Positions 50,642-58,607 of a stretch of DNA of 64,000 nt are shown here, one piece after another; position 1 is the stretch's first letter, and every line of letters starts with the position of its first letter. This DNA comes from CAZSDU01 sp964429135. Its GTDB lineage: Bacteria > Bacteroidota > Bacteroidia > Bacteroidales > FEN-979. Both the position numbers and the translations under genes were made by a program. The stretch is from contig CAYSAU010000005.1 in assembly GCA_964429135.1 (NCBI GenBank), positions 1 through 64,000 of the forward strand, given 5' to 3'. Below the pieces are notes generated by a model that worked only from the letters and a program-made list of their open reading frames with translations, had not been told where the DNA came from and did no database searches.

Positions 50642-51442
50642 ATGCTCGGGAAGCAGTTAGCAGTAAAATCGGCGGATGAGATCGAAATATTGAAAGAAAA
50701 CGCGATCATTGTAAGCAAAACGCTTGCAGAAGTCGCAAAATATATCAAACCCGGTGTTAAAACGATAACACTGGATAAAATAGCGGAAGACTTTATAAGG
50801 TCTGAAGGAGCGGTACCCGGCTTTAAGGGTTACAGGGGGTTCCCGGCCACCTTATGTACCTCCATCAATGAAGAAGTGGTACATGGAATTCCGGGAGAAA
50901 GAGTTCTTAGAAATGGTGATATAGTTTCGATCGACTGCGGGTGTAGAATGAAGGAATATTATGGAGATTCGGCCTATACTTTTTCAGTAGGTGAAGTTTC
51001 GCCTGATATCCTGATGCTCTTGAAACGTACCAAGGAATCTTTGTTCATGGCCATTGAAATGGCGGTAGCAGGAAAAAGGGTAGGGGACATCAGCGAATCG
51101 GTACAACAACATGTGGAATCCTTCGGATATTCCGTCGTGAGAGAACTTGTTGGACATGGGATAGGAAAGCAGTTGCACGAAAAACCGGATATTCCCAATT
51201 ACGGGCGTAGAGGTTCAGGGATGAAACTGGTGGAAGGATTGACCTTGTGTATTGAACCCATGATCAATATGGGGAATAAAAACATTGTTCAATCTACTGA
51301 CGGTTGGACCATACGAACAGCAGATCGTATGCCCTCAGCTCATTTTGAGTTGACGGTAGTGGTCAGGAAAGAAAAAGCAGATGTGCTTTCAACATTTAAA
51401 TATATAGAGGAAGTATTAGACGCTTATAATAATAAAGATTAA
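50642..51442 (+). CDS. map: Methionine aminopeptidase type I
   Basis: 266 residues. Metal ligands are visible: two Asp in DCGCRMKEYYGDSAYTF, His in GHGIGKQLHE, Glu in CIEPMINMG and Glu in AHFELTVVV. Substrate His in CTSINEEVVHGIPG. It removes the initiator Met co-translationally. Seven bases after secY, two before infA: the normal spc-operon position in Bacteroidota. The DCGC sequence varies from the usual DVG but keeps the ligand. Confidence 0.97.
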   Translation: MLGKQLAVKSADEIEILKENAIIVSKTLAEVAKYIKPGVKTITLDKIAEDFIRSEGAVPGFKGYRGFPATLCTSINEEVVHGIPGERVLRNGDIVSIDCGCRMKEYYGDSAYTFSVGEVSPDILMLLKRTKESLFMAIEMAVAGKRVGDISESVQQHVESFGYSVVRELVGHGIGKQLHEKPDIPNYGRRGSGMKLVEGLTLCIEPMINMGNKNIVQSTDGWTIRTADRMPSAHFELTVVVRKEKADVLSTFKYIEEVLDAYNNKD

Positions 51443-51444
51443 CC

Positions 51445-51663
51445 ATGTCAAAGCAAGCATCAATCCAGCAGGATGGTACTGTCATTGAGTCACTGGGAAA
51501 TGCCATGTTTCGTGTTGAACTGGAAAACGGTCACGTGATCACGGCACATATTTCCGGGAAAATGCGAATGCATTACATCAAGATTCTACCCGGTGATAAA
51601 GTTAGGATCGAAATGTCACCCTATGATTTGACGAAGGGAAGAATAACATTCAGATATCAATAG
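51445..51663 (+). CDS. infA: Translation initiation factor IF-1
   Basis: 72 residues. SKQASIQQDGTVIESLGNAM, FRVELENGHVITAHISGKMR and the end SPYDLTKGRITFRYQ: complete IF-1 OB fold. Binds the 30S A site during initiation. Two bases after map, fifteen before rpmJ. Confidence 0.98.
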   Translation: MSKQASIQQDGTVIESLGNAMFRVELENGHVITAHISGKMRMHYIKILPGDKVRIEMSPYDLTKGRITFRYQ

Positions 51664-51678
51664 TTTAATATATAGGAA

Positions 51679-51795
51679 ATGAAAGTCAGAACATCCATAA
51701 AAAAACGGTCGGCAGATTGCAAAATCGTCCGGAGAAAGGGAAAACTTTTTGTCATCAACAAAAAGAATCCTAAATTCAAACAAAGACAAGGTTAA
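51679..51795 (+). CDS. rpmJ: 50S ribosomal protein L36 (38 aa, zinc-free form)
   Basis: A short frame from ATG 51679 to TAA 51795. MKVRTSIKKRSADCKIVRRK, then GKLFVINKKNPKFKQRQG: full-length L36. Only one of the four zinc ligands of the CCCH form remains (Cys14); positions 11, 27 and 33 are Ser, Asn and Phe. It is the C-minus variant, usual in this phylum. Between infA and rpsM as expected. Confidence 0.97.
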   Translation: MKVRTSIKKRSADCKIVRRKGKLFVINKKNPKFKQRQG

Positions 51796-51818
51796 AAACA
51801 AACAAAAAATCGATCAAT

Positions 51819-52199
51819 ATGGCCAGAATTGCAGGTATTGACTTACCAAAAAATAAGCAGGGCGAAATTGGGCTGACCTATATTTACGGTATTGGTAGAA
51901 GCACTGCCCAGAAGATCCTTAACCTTGCAGGTGTTAGCTTGGAAAAAAAGGTTCAGGATTGGACTGATGATGAGCAGAACAGGATCAGAACAATCATCAA
52001 TGATAATTATAAAATTGAAGGCGCGCTCCGTTCGGAGGTTCAAATGAATATCAAGCGTTTGATGGATATCGGTTGCTACCGTGGAATCCGTCATCGTTTG
52101 GGGTTGCCGGTTCGTGGACAAAGTACCAAGAACAACGCCCGTACCCGCAAGGGAAGGAAAAAAACGGTTGCCAACAAGAAAAAAGCAACAAAAGGTTAA
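51819..52199 (+). CDS. rpsM: 30S ribosomal protein S13
   Basis: 126 residues. ARIAGIDLPKNKQGEIGLTY start, helix-two-turns-helix IYGIGRSTAQKIL, IGCYRGIRHRLGLPVRGQST and the basic tail TRKGRKKTVANKKKATKG that touches P-site tRNA. First gene of the alpha block, 23 bases after rpmJ. Confidence 0.98.
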   Translation: MARIAGIDLPKNKQGEIGLTYIYGIGRSTAQKILNLAGVSLEKKVQDWTDDEQNRIRTIINDNYKIEGALRSEVQMNIKRLMDIGCYRGIRHRLGLPVRGQSTKNNARTRKGRKKTVANKKKATKG

Positions 52200-52227
52200 T
52201 GGTTAACGAAGACAGTAATCGTAGCAT

Positions 52228-52617
52228 ATGGCAAAGACTGAAAAAAGTTCAAAGAAAAGGGTAGTGAAGGTTGATGCAATAGGAAAAGCCTATATCAATG
52301 CATCATTCAACAATCTCATCGTCACACTGACCAACAACAACGGACAGGTGATCAGTTGGTCCTCAGCAGGTAAAATGGGTTTTAAGGGCTCCAAAAAGAA
52401 TACCCCTTATGCTGCCCAGATGGCCTCTCAGGATGCATCCAAGGTAGCATACGATCTTGGTTTGAGGAAGGTGAAAGTGTTTGTTAAAGGACCAGGAGCC
52501 GGTCGTGAGTCCGCTATCCGTACCTTACATTCCGCCGGAATCGAAGTGATGGAAATCATGGATATCACCCCGTTGCCTCACAACGGATGTCGCCCACCAA
52601 AAAGAAGAAGAGTTTAA
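52228..52617 (+). CDS. rpsK: 30S ribosomal protein S11
   Basis: 129 residues. GKAYINASFNNLIVTLTNNN, GQVISWSSAGKMGFKGSKKN and the end DITPLPHNGCRPPKRRRV. The HNGCRP motif contains the Asn that becomes isoaspartate in E. coli S11. A Pcm repair enzyme is encoded at 61323. 28 bases after rpsM. Confidence 0.98.
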   Translation: MAKTEKSSKKRVVKVDAIGKAYINASFNNLIVTLTNNNGQVISWSSAGKMGFKGSKKNTPYAAQMASQDASKVAYDLGLRKVKVFVKGPGAGRESAIRTLHSAGIEVMEIMDITPLPHNGCRPPKRRRV

Positions 52618-52638
52618 CCTATATTTATATCTATTACC

Positions 52639-53244
52639 ATGGCAAGATACATTGGCCCGAAGTCAAAGATTGCAAGAAAATTCAGGGATCCTATTTATGG
52701 ACCTGATAAAAATTTTGAAAAAAAGAATTATCCTCCCGGAATGCACGGACAAACCAAAAGACGTCCAAAATCATCGGAATATGGCACCCAGCTGATGGAG
52801 AAACAAAAAGCCAAATATACCTATGGCATCCTGGAAAAGCAATTTAAGAATACTTTTCTAAAAGCTGCAAGAAAAGGCGGCATTACCGGTTCGGTATTGC
52901 TCCAGCTTATTGAATCACGTCTTGATAATGTGGTTTATCGCCTGGGAATTGCTCCAACAAGAAGTGCTGCCCGTCAGCTTATCGGACACCGACATATTAC
53001 AGTGAACGGAAAAGTAGTGAACGTACCTTCCTTTGAATTACGACCGGGAGATATTGTAGCGGTTAGAGAGCGTTCCAAATCACTTGAAGTCATCACGGAT
53101 TCTGTTTCTTCTCACGGAAATCCATATCCCTGGCTGGAATGGGATCGTGGTATGCTGACTGGAAAATTTATGAATTATCCTGAACGTGACCAGATCCCGG
53201 AAAACATCAGAGAACAACTGATTGTTGAATTATACTCAAAATAA
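52639..53244 (+). CDS. rpsD: 30S ribosomal protein S4 (Cys-free)
   Basis: 201 residues. ARYIGPKSKIARKFRDPIYG start and the S4 domain ESRLDNVVYRLGIAPTRSAA with HRHITVNGKVVNVPS. It has no Cys, so the N-terminal domain lacks the zinc site present in many bacteria. Primary 16S binder at the five-way junction. 21 bases after rpsK, 54 before rpoA. Confidence 0.98.
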   Translation: MARYIGPKSKIARKFRDPIYGPDKNFEKKNYPPGMHGQTKRRPKSSEYGTQLMEKQKAKYTYGILEKQFKNTFLKAARKGGITGSVLLQLIESRLDNVVYRLGIAPTRSAARQLIGHRHITVNGKVVNVPSFELRPGDIVAVRERSKSLEVITDSVSSHGNPYPWLEWDRGMLTGKFMNYPERDQIPENIREQLIVELYSK

Positions 53245-53298
53245 TAATCAGCAGGGATGGTCTGAGATCACCCGGCCTTTAACTTAAAAACTGAAAAT

Positions 53299-54291
53299 AT
53301 GGCAATATTACCGTTCCAGAAACCTGATAAGGTAATCATGGTGGAAGCCGATGATTGCCGCGGTGTTTTTGAATTTCGCCCGCTTGAACCCGGTTTTGGT
53401 GTAACCATCGGAAATTCACTTAGAAGGATATTGCTTTCCTCACTGGAAGGCTTTGCCATCACTTCCATTAAAATGGAAGGTGTGGATCAGGAATTTTCCA
53501 CCATAAAAGGGGTTATCGAAGATGTTACCGAAATCATCCTGAATTTAAAACAAATCCGTTTTAAACGCCTGATCGATTCGGAAACATCTGAAAAAGTTAC
53601 TGTGATTATTGCCCAGCAGAAAGATTTTAAAGCAGGCGATATCAATAAATTTCTTTCGGTTTTTCAGGTACTGAACCCTGAGATCATCATTTGCCATATG
53701 GAATCGAATGTCAGACTGACCATCGAATTATCCATCGACAAGGGTCGGGGTTATATTCCTGCCGAGGAAAATAAAACGCTAACTTCTTCTCTTGGCAGAA
53801 TTGCCATCGATTCAGTGCATACTCCAATAAAAAATGTGACCTTCAATATTGAGAATTTCAGGGTTGAACAGAAAACCGACTACGAAAAACTCCTGATCGA
53901 AGTGGAAACGGATGGATCTATTCATCCAAAAAATGCATTGAAAGAAGCAGCCAAAATTCTTATTCATCACTTTATGCTGTTTTCCGATGAAAAGATCACT
54001 CTCGATTCTGCTGAAAAAGCCGTCACCGAAGAATTTGACGAAACCTCTTTACATATTCGCCAATTACTTAAAACAAAATTGGTTGATCTTGACCTTTCCG
54101 TGAGGGCATTAAACTGTCTGAAAGCTGCCGATGTGGAAACATTGGGAGACCTGGTTGCCTTCAACAAAAACGATCTCCTGAAATTTAGAAACTTTGGCAA
54201 GAAATCGCTGACTGAACTTGAAGAGCTTGTCAGGGCTAAAGGTCTGGAATTTGGTATGAATACTACGAAATATAAATTAGATAAGGATTAA
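53299..54291 (+). CDS. rpoA: DNA-directed RNA polymerase subunit alpha
   Basis: 330 residues. NTD: RPLEPGFGVTIGNSLRRILL, ATISTIK-like QEFSTIKGVIEDVTEIILNL. CTD after a linker near residue 245: LDLSVRALNCLKAADVETLG keeps the Arg and Asn of the DNA/activator surface, and RNFGKKSLTELEELV is the second helix-hairpin-helix. Dimerises to seed RNA polymerase assembly. Five bases before rplQ. Confidence 0.98.
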   Translation: MAILPFQKPDKVIMVEADDCRGVFEFRPLEPGFGVTIGNSLRRILLSSLEGFAITSIKMEGVDQEFSTIKGVIEDVTEIILNLKQIRFKRLIDSETSEKVTVIIAQQKDFKAGDINKFLSVFQVLNPEIIICHMESNVRLTIELSIDKGRGYIPAEENKTLTSSLGRIAIDSVHTPIKNVTFNIENFRVEQKTDYEKLLIEVETDGSIHPKNALKEAAKILIHHFMLFSDEKITLDSAEKAVTEEFDETSLHIRQLLKTKLVDLDLSVRALNCLKAADVETLGDLVAFNKNDLLKFRNFGKKSLTELEELVRAKGLEFGMNTTKYKLDKD

Positions 54292-54296
54292 TTGAA

Positions 54297-54842
54297 ATGA
54301 GACACCAGAAGAGAATTAACCACCTGGGAAGAAAGAGTGCACATCGGAAAGCCATGCTCTCAAATATGGCCGCCTCGCTGATCATTCATAAAAAGATCAA
54401 TACTACCCTTGCAAAAGCAAAAGCTTTACGCTCTTATGTTGAACCTCTTTTGACTAAATCAAAAGAAGATTCTACCCATTCAAGGCGGCTTGTGTTTAGT
54501 CAACTGCAAAACAAAGAAGCAGTTTCGGAATTGTTCCGTGAAATATCGAAAAAGATTGCTGAACGCCCAGGTGGATATACCCGTATCCTGAAAACAGGCT
54601 TCCGTGAGGGTGATAATGCAGAAATGTGCCTTATTGAGCTTGTTGACTATAATGAAAATCTGCTCAATCTGAAAAAGGATGATGAAAAAGCAAAAACCAC
54701 CCGCAGAAAGAGAAGTCCTAAGAAAAAAGAAGGGGAAGAAAAATCTGAAAAAGTTTCTAAAAAAACTAACCCTGTACCTTCTGAGGAAGCAAAACCAGAA
54801 GTTAAGGCGGAAACAGAAACATCATCCGGGGAAAATTTATAA
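54297..54842 (+). CDS. rplQ: 50S ribosomal protein L17 with charged tail
   Basis: 181 residues against 127 in E. coli. The core (RINHLGRKSAHRKAMLSNMA, HKKINTTLAKAKALR, PGGYTRILKTGFREGDNAEM) ends near residue 125; a Lys/Glu-rich disordered tail (KTTRRKRSPKKKEGEEK, PEVKAETETSSG) follows. Such tails are usual in Bacteroidota L17. Last gene of the cluster; strong terminator 32 bases after its stop. Confidence 0.97.
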   Translation: MRHQKRINHLGRKSAHRKAMLSNMAASLIIHKKINTTLAKAKALRSYVEPLLTKSKEDSTHSRRLVFSQLQNKEAVSELFREISKKIAERPGGYTRILKTGFREGDNAEMCLIELVDYNENLLNLKKDDEKAKTTRRKRSPKKKEGEEKSEKVSKKTNPVPSEEAKPEVKAETETSSGENL

Positions 54843-54874
54843 GTCCGGAAATTTCTTTTACCTGACGCAAGATC

Positions 54875-54906
54875 AACCTTTTCCATTTTTCGGAAAAGGT
54901 TTTTTT
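54875..54906 (+). terminator. Rho-independent terminator of the ribosomal cluster
   Basis: Perfect 10-bp stem AACCTTTTCC (54875-54884) with GGAAAAGGTT (54892-54901), seven-base loop, then a run of T. It ends the rpsL-rplQ cluster. Confidence 0.85.
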
Positions 54907-54935
54907 GTTTAGTTCGGAAAGTGTTCATATATTCG
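54904..54935 (+). promoter_or_regulatory. Candidate promoter for the barrel/SPOR gene
   Basis: TTTG (54904-54907), 20-base spacer, TATATTCG (54928-54935; one mismatch to TAnnTTTG). The -33 box uses the T-run of the terminator before it. The ATG at 54954 lies 18 bases downstream, while an alternative ATG at 54921 would be upstream of the -7 box. Confidence 0.35.
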
Positions 54936-54953
54936 TCGATGATTTTTTTTAAG

Positions 54954-56021
54954 ATGAAAAGATTTGCCATCTTACTTCTTCTCTTGCTACTGACCTCTTT
55001 TCAGACATATACCCAAACAAATCAGGTGGATAAACCAGTAGTTTCCCAAATGGCAAATTCCTGGCAACTGGGAGTGAATATAGGTCCCGATTTCTATTAT
55101 GGCGATCTCGGCCCATCTAATCTTTTACCAAACAGAAACATCCACATGGCGGGAAGTGTTCTTTTTGGAAGGCAATTTTCCAATGTCTTCGGATTAAGAC
55201 TACAATTGCTATTTGGAGGGTTAACCGGCGAAAAAAAGTCTCCATCCGGGGGAAAGGATATCACTCAGTCGTTTTCTGGAAGTGTCCTGGAATTCAATAC
55301 TAATGCAACTGTAAATTTTGTTAATTTATTCAGCCCTTATAAACCTTCCAGGCGCTTTTTTATTTATGGTACCATCGGTATAGGCATGACGAACTGGAGA
55401 ACTCAAAAGACTACCACTTCCCCGGATGGTGTGTCGTCCATTGACACTCCCCTGCAATGGAAATCTGCTGCCGTAGTGCCTCTTGGACTGGGGGCATATT
55501 ACAGCATTGGCAATAGAATCAACCTTGGTCTGGAATGGACCTTTCGGATGGCATTTTCAGATATGGTTGACCAAACCCAGGGTGGATTTAAATACGATGT
55601 TTATGATTATCTGGCTGTTGGCATAACCATTAAACTAGGCAAAGGGGGAAAGAAATCAATGAAAATGCTTGACTATTCCCACCCTGTAATTCCGACTCAG
55701 ATTATTTTACCTGTACAGCCCGAAACTGACTATCCGAGGATAGCACCTCCCGCCATAGAAGAAAGTATTCCCGGAGATTATTTATATTCCGTTCAAGTTT
55801 GTGCCTTTAGTAAACACAGGTACAGTACAAACTGGGTTCGTAAGCATTACCATCTGAAACAACCGGTAAGAATGGAAAAAGAGGGAAGAATGGAAAGATT
55901 TCTCATTGGGAATTATAAGGATATTGAGCTGGCCAGGGAATTATGCCAGTCCCTCATCAAACAAGGTATTCGGGATGCTTTTGTGGTTACCTATAAAGAT
56001 GGAGTACGCCTGAATCGTTAA
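54954..56021 (+). CDS. Outer-membrane beta-barrel-like protein with C-terminal SPOR-like domain
   Basis: 355 residues from the ATG at 54954. Signal peptide (1-20, QTYTQ). Residues about 30-225 alternate in a way typical of an eight- to ten-strand barrel (WQLGVNIGPDFYYGDLG, FGLRLQLLFGGLTG, FFIYGTIGIGMTNW, YDYLAVGITIKLGKG). After a Pro-rich linker, residues about 275-355 match a SPOR fold: LYSVQVCAFSKHRY, QPVRMEKEGRMERFLIGNY, IRDAFVVTYKDGVRLN. SPOR domains bind glycan strands stripped of peptides at division sites. The layout would tie an outer-membrane barrel to peptidoglycan, with the C-terminus in the periplasm. Convergent with the TPR gene. Confidence 0.72.
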   Translation: MKRFAILLLLLLLTSFQTYTQTNQVDKPVVSQMANSWQLGVNIGPDFYYGDLGPSNLLPNRNIHMAGSVLFGRQFSNVFGLRLQLLFGGLTGEKKSPSGGKDITQSFSGSVLEFNTNATVNFVNLFSPYKPSRRFFIYGTIGIGMTNWRTQKTTTSPDGVSSIDTPLQWKSAAVVPLGLGAYYSIGNRINLGLEWTFRMAFSDMVDQTQGGFKYDVYDYLAVGITIKLGKGGKKSMKMLDYSHPVIPTQIILPVQPETDYPRIAPPAIEESIPGDYLYSVQVCAFSKHRYSTNWVRKHYHLKQPVRMEKEGRMERFLIGNYKDIELARELCQSLIKQGIRDAFVVTYKDGVRLNR

Positions 56022-56030
56022 ACACCCTGA

Positions 56031-57707
56031 TTATTTACATACCTGACCGATAAATTTAAGGTATTCAGGTTCGCTTAATCCCATACTCACTGCTTTCCTG
56101 AAATCACTGCATGCAAGGGTTGAGATACCCAGAAAATAATTTGCAAGACCACGGTTGTAATAAATGGTTTTCAGTGTGTTGTTATCAGTTTGAACGGCAT
56201 AATTGATGGCGACATCAAAATCACCGATTGCTCCTTGATAATCTGCCATTTTAAGCCGGCAATTTCCACGGTAATTGTATACGGAGGTGATATTGGTCTG
56301 GGGTTTTAACTCCAGTGCACGGTTGAAATTTTTCAGGGCCTCGCTATAATTTCCATTTTCATATTTCCATATCCCTTCCCAGTAAATTTTATAATAATCG
56401 TTCTGAATTTCAGGAGGTGTAGAGGGTGTATTTGGCGTGCTGCTGGGCAAGGTATTAATGGTAAGGGAGTTGGGGGTGAATTTATAATTCCGGCAGTTTT
56501 CCCTTATCATGTTATCCATACTGACATCCTTGAATCCAAGTTGAACGGCGGTTTGCCAGTCCTGGCAGGCTCCTGCATTGTCTTTTGAGTTGAATCTCGC
56601 GACCCCCCTGTTATAGATAGTGGTCAACCAGGCTGAATAATAACTTTGGTCGTTAGGTTTCAAAGCAACAGCCCGGTCGAAATCCTGAAGTGCTGGCAGG
56701 AGTTCTCCCATTTTCTGCCTTGCATTGGCCCGGTATGCATAAGTCAGAAAGAAATCCGAATATGGAGGAGATTTTGATGCTTCAGTCAGGTCAATGACCG
56801 CTTCGCGATGATTCCCCATGGCATAATTGGAGATCCCGCGTTTGTAAAATTCTTCAGGCGATTTCGGGGTCCCGGAATATTGAGGAACAGCAATGGATCC
56901 GGCATTATATCTAATAAAACCCCGGAAAACATCAAAATTCAGTTCATAATAGGAACTGCGGAATAACTTGTCCCTATCTTTAGGATCCAGGTAAGGAAGG
57001 TAAAGTTTCTTTTTATTCATCACCTGAATGAGGCGGAAACGGGCAAGGTTCTCCCCGTTGATTTGAACCGGCATGAAGGCAATCAGAAGATTAATGGAAG
57101 CAATGGTCTTATCGTTAAAAGTTTTCTGGATTTGATAGGCAATGGTCGAATTCAGGGTTTTTAAATCGTAATCCACGATCGTCCCATTGCAGATCACATC
57201 GAGATTTGCGATATAAGGTTGATTGTATTCAAACTTGTCAGGAACTACCTGGGCAAGTTTGCTCGCCTTAAACACATAATAGCTCAACCCGACCTGCTTG
57301 TGCCATCCATCCTTAAGGATGGGAAACTCGTACCAACCGGTTCTGAATCGAATGATAAAGATGGCGTAAAGCTCATTATTAATCATTACATCTCTTATCT
57401 CCAGCATCTGGAAGTTCTCTTTCCCCAATTTATAATAAGCTTTGGAAGATCGATTAAGTTCTGCTTTTTTGTAAGGGATAAGATTTTCAGATGAAATCCA
57501 TTCTCCGTTGTCTTGCAACATCCATCCACTGGCTTTATCAATAAAGGATCTGGTTTCGCTAATCAAGGGCAGATTCGACATGGATCTTTCCACATTAAGT
57601 GCCTTTGGAGTTGCCTTTTGGGGTACAGTCTGCTGGGCTATGACCGTCTGCAACAGAGATATGCTGATAATAACGAAAAGAATTTTCCTGATCAGTATGA
57701 AATTCAT
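56031..57707 (-). CDS. Secreted TPR-repeat protein of unknown function
   Basis: 558 residues. Signal peptide (1-25, QTVIAQQ). Residues about 40-280 form a beta-rich domain without a family I recognise (NGEWISSENLIPYKK, FRTGWYEFPILKDGWHKQVG). TPR-type helices follow at about 290-380 (FYKRGISNYAMGNHREAVID, YRANARQKMGELLPALQDFD) and 435-545 (GIWKYENGNYSEALKNFNRA, YRGNCRLKMADYQGAIGDFD). A periplasmic or outer-membrane assembly role is possible. Its start overlaps the MTA phosphorylase stop by four bases, an odd coupling of an envelope protein to a metabolic enzyme. Confidence 0.75.
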   Translation of the reverse strand: MNFILIRKILFVIISISLLQTVIAQQTVPQKATPKALNVERSMSNLPLISETRSFIDKASGWMLQDNGEWISSENLIPYKKAELNRSSKAYYKLGKENFQMLEIRDVMINNELYAIFIIRFRTGWYEFPILKDGWHKQVGLSYYVFKASKLAQVVPDKFEYNQPYIANLDVICNGTIVDYDLKTLNSTIAYQIQKTFNDKTIASINLLIAFMPVQINGENLARFRLIQVMNKKKLYLPYLDPKDRDKLFRSSYYELNFDVFRGFIRYNAGSIAVPQYSGTPKSPEEFYKRGISNYAMGNHREAVIDLTEASKSPPYSDFFLTYAYRANARQKMGELLPALQDFDRAVALKPNDQSYYSAWLTTIYNRGVARFNSKDNAGACQDWQTAVQLGFKDVSMDNMIRENCRNYKFTPNSLTINTLPSSTPNTPSTPPEIQNDYYKIYWEGIWKYENGNYSEALKNFNRALELKPQTNITSVYNYRGNCRLKMADYQGAIGDFDVAINYAVQTDNNTLKTIYYNRGLANYFLGISTLACSDFRKAVSMGLSEPEYLKFIGQVCK

Positions 57708-58459
57708 ATAATGATGTGGGTTAATAAGTAAAACAGTAAATTGGTCACATGCTTTACATTCTCATTAAAGACTTTAAAGACATTTTCCCAGGTTACAGCT
57801 TCTTCGTCCTGTTTCCAGCAATCGTAATCCGTCGACAGGGCAATGGCGGCATAAGCAATGCCTGCCTCGTTGGCTAAAATGGCTTCCGGAGCTGTACTCA
57901 TATTGATCACGTCAGCGCCCAAGGTTCGAAACATATTGGATTCAGCCCTGGTGGAAAAACGTGGTCCTTCTATGGTTACGACAGTGCCCCTGGGATGATA
58001 GGAGAGGTGGAGGTTTTTGGCTGATTGTATGATCCAATCTCGTAAAAGGGGTGAAAAAGGATCTGCCATGGCTGTATGCACAGGTTTTTCAGGTTCGAAG
58101 ACATCGTGGAAAGTATTATTCCTGAAACGGGTAAAATCCAGGAACTGATCCAGTACCACCATATCCCCACGCCTGATTTCTTCCTTTAAACTCCCGCAGG
58201 CGGTCGTGGCAATAATGTATTGGCATCCGAGCTGACGCAGGGCGTCAATGTTGGCACGGTTGTTCACATGCGTTGGAGTGATGGTATGATGACGGCCATG
58301 ACGGGAAAGGATAAACACTTCACATTGACCGGTTTTCCCTGTTAAGAAAGGAGAACTGGGAGTCCCATAAGGAGTCTCGATCTGAATCTCCTGAATTTCT
58401 TCAAATAAATTCAACTTCTCCAAACCTGAGCCACCGATCAAGCCTACTTTGACCATCAT
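57704..58459 (-). CDS. mtnP: S-methyl-5'-thioadenosine phosphorylase (MTAP family)
   Basis: 251 residues. VGLIGGSGLEKL start with the phosphate-loop Gly/Ser, RHGRHH and HVNNRANIDALRQLGC, VTIEGPRFSTRAESNMFRTL, and the base-site VINMSTAPEAILANEAGIAY followed by STDYDCW. The MSTAPE motif is the MTAP rather than PNP form. It cleaves MTA, the by-product of spermidine synthesis, to adenine and methylthioribose-1-phosphate. Slightly short at the C-terminus against 270-290 for many homologues. Together with the decarboxylase/DHS pair at 21394 it fits an active polyamine metabolism. A tandem ATG at 58459 and 58456 makes the start ambiguous by one residue. Confidence 0.92.
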   Translation of the reverse strand: MMVKVGLIGGSGLEKLNLFEEIQEIQIETPYGTPSSPFLTGKTGQCEVFILSRHGRHHTITPTHVNNRANIDALRQLGCQYIIATTACGSLKEEIRRGDMVVLDQFLDFTRFRNNTFHDVFEPEKPVHTAMADPFSPLLRDWIIQSAKNLHLSYHPRGTVVTIEGPRFSTRAESNMFRTLGADVINMSTAPEAILANEAGIAYAAIALSTDYDCWKQDEEAVTWENVFKVFNENVKHVTNLLFYLLTHIII

Positions 58460-58555
58460 ACAAAATTTTAGCGAATATAATGGAAATAGGTTATTCCGTC
58501 AAGGCTTATAGGATTTATTTGTAACAAAACAAGCAGAGTTATTAACAGCTTAATC

Positions 58556-58588
58556 TTTGAAATCCTACATTTGAAATGTTTATTTTTG
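58556..58588 (+). promoter_or_regulatory. Candidate promoter for ccmF
   Basis: TTTG (58556-58559), 21-base spacer, TATTTTTG (58581-58588): both boxes fit. The ATG at 58608 is 19 bases downstream. The 148-base divergent spacer to mtnP holds nothing else evident. Confidence 0.65.
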
Positions 58589-58607
58589 CAGATCCTAATA
58601 GGTTTTC

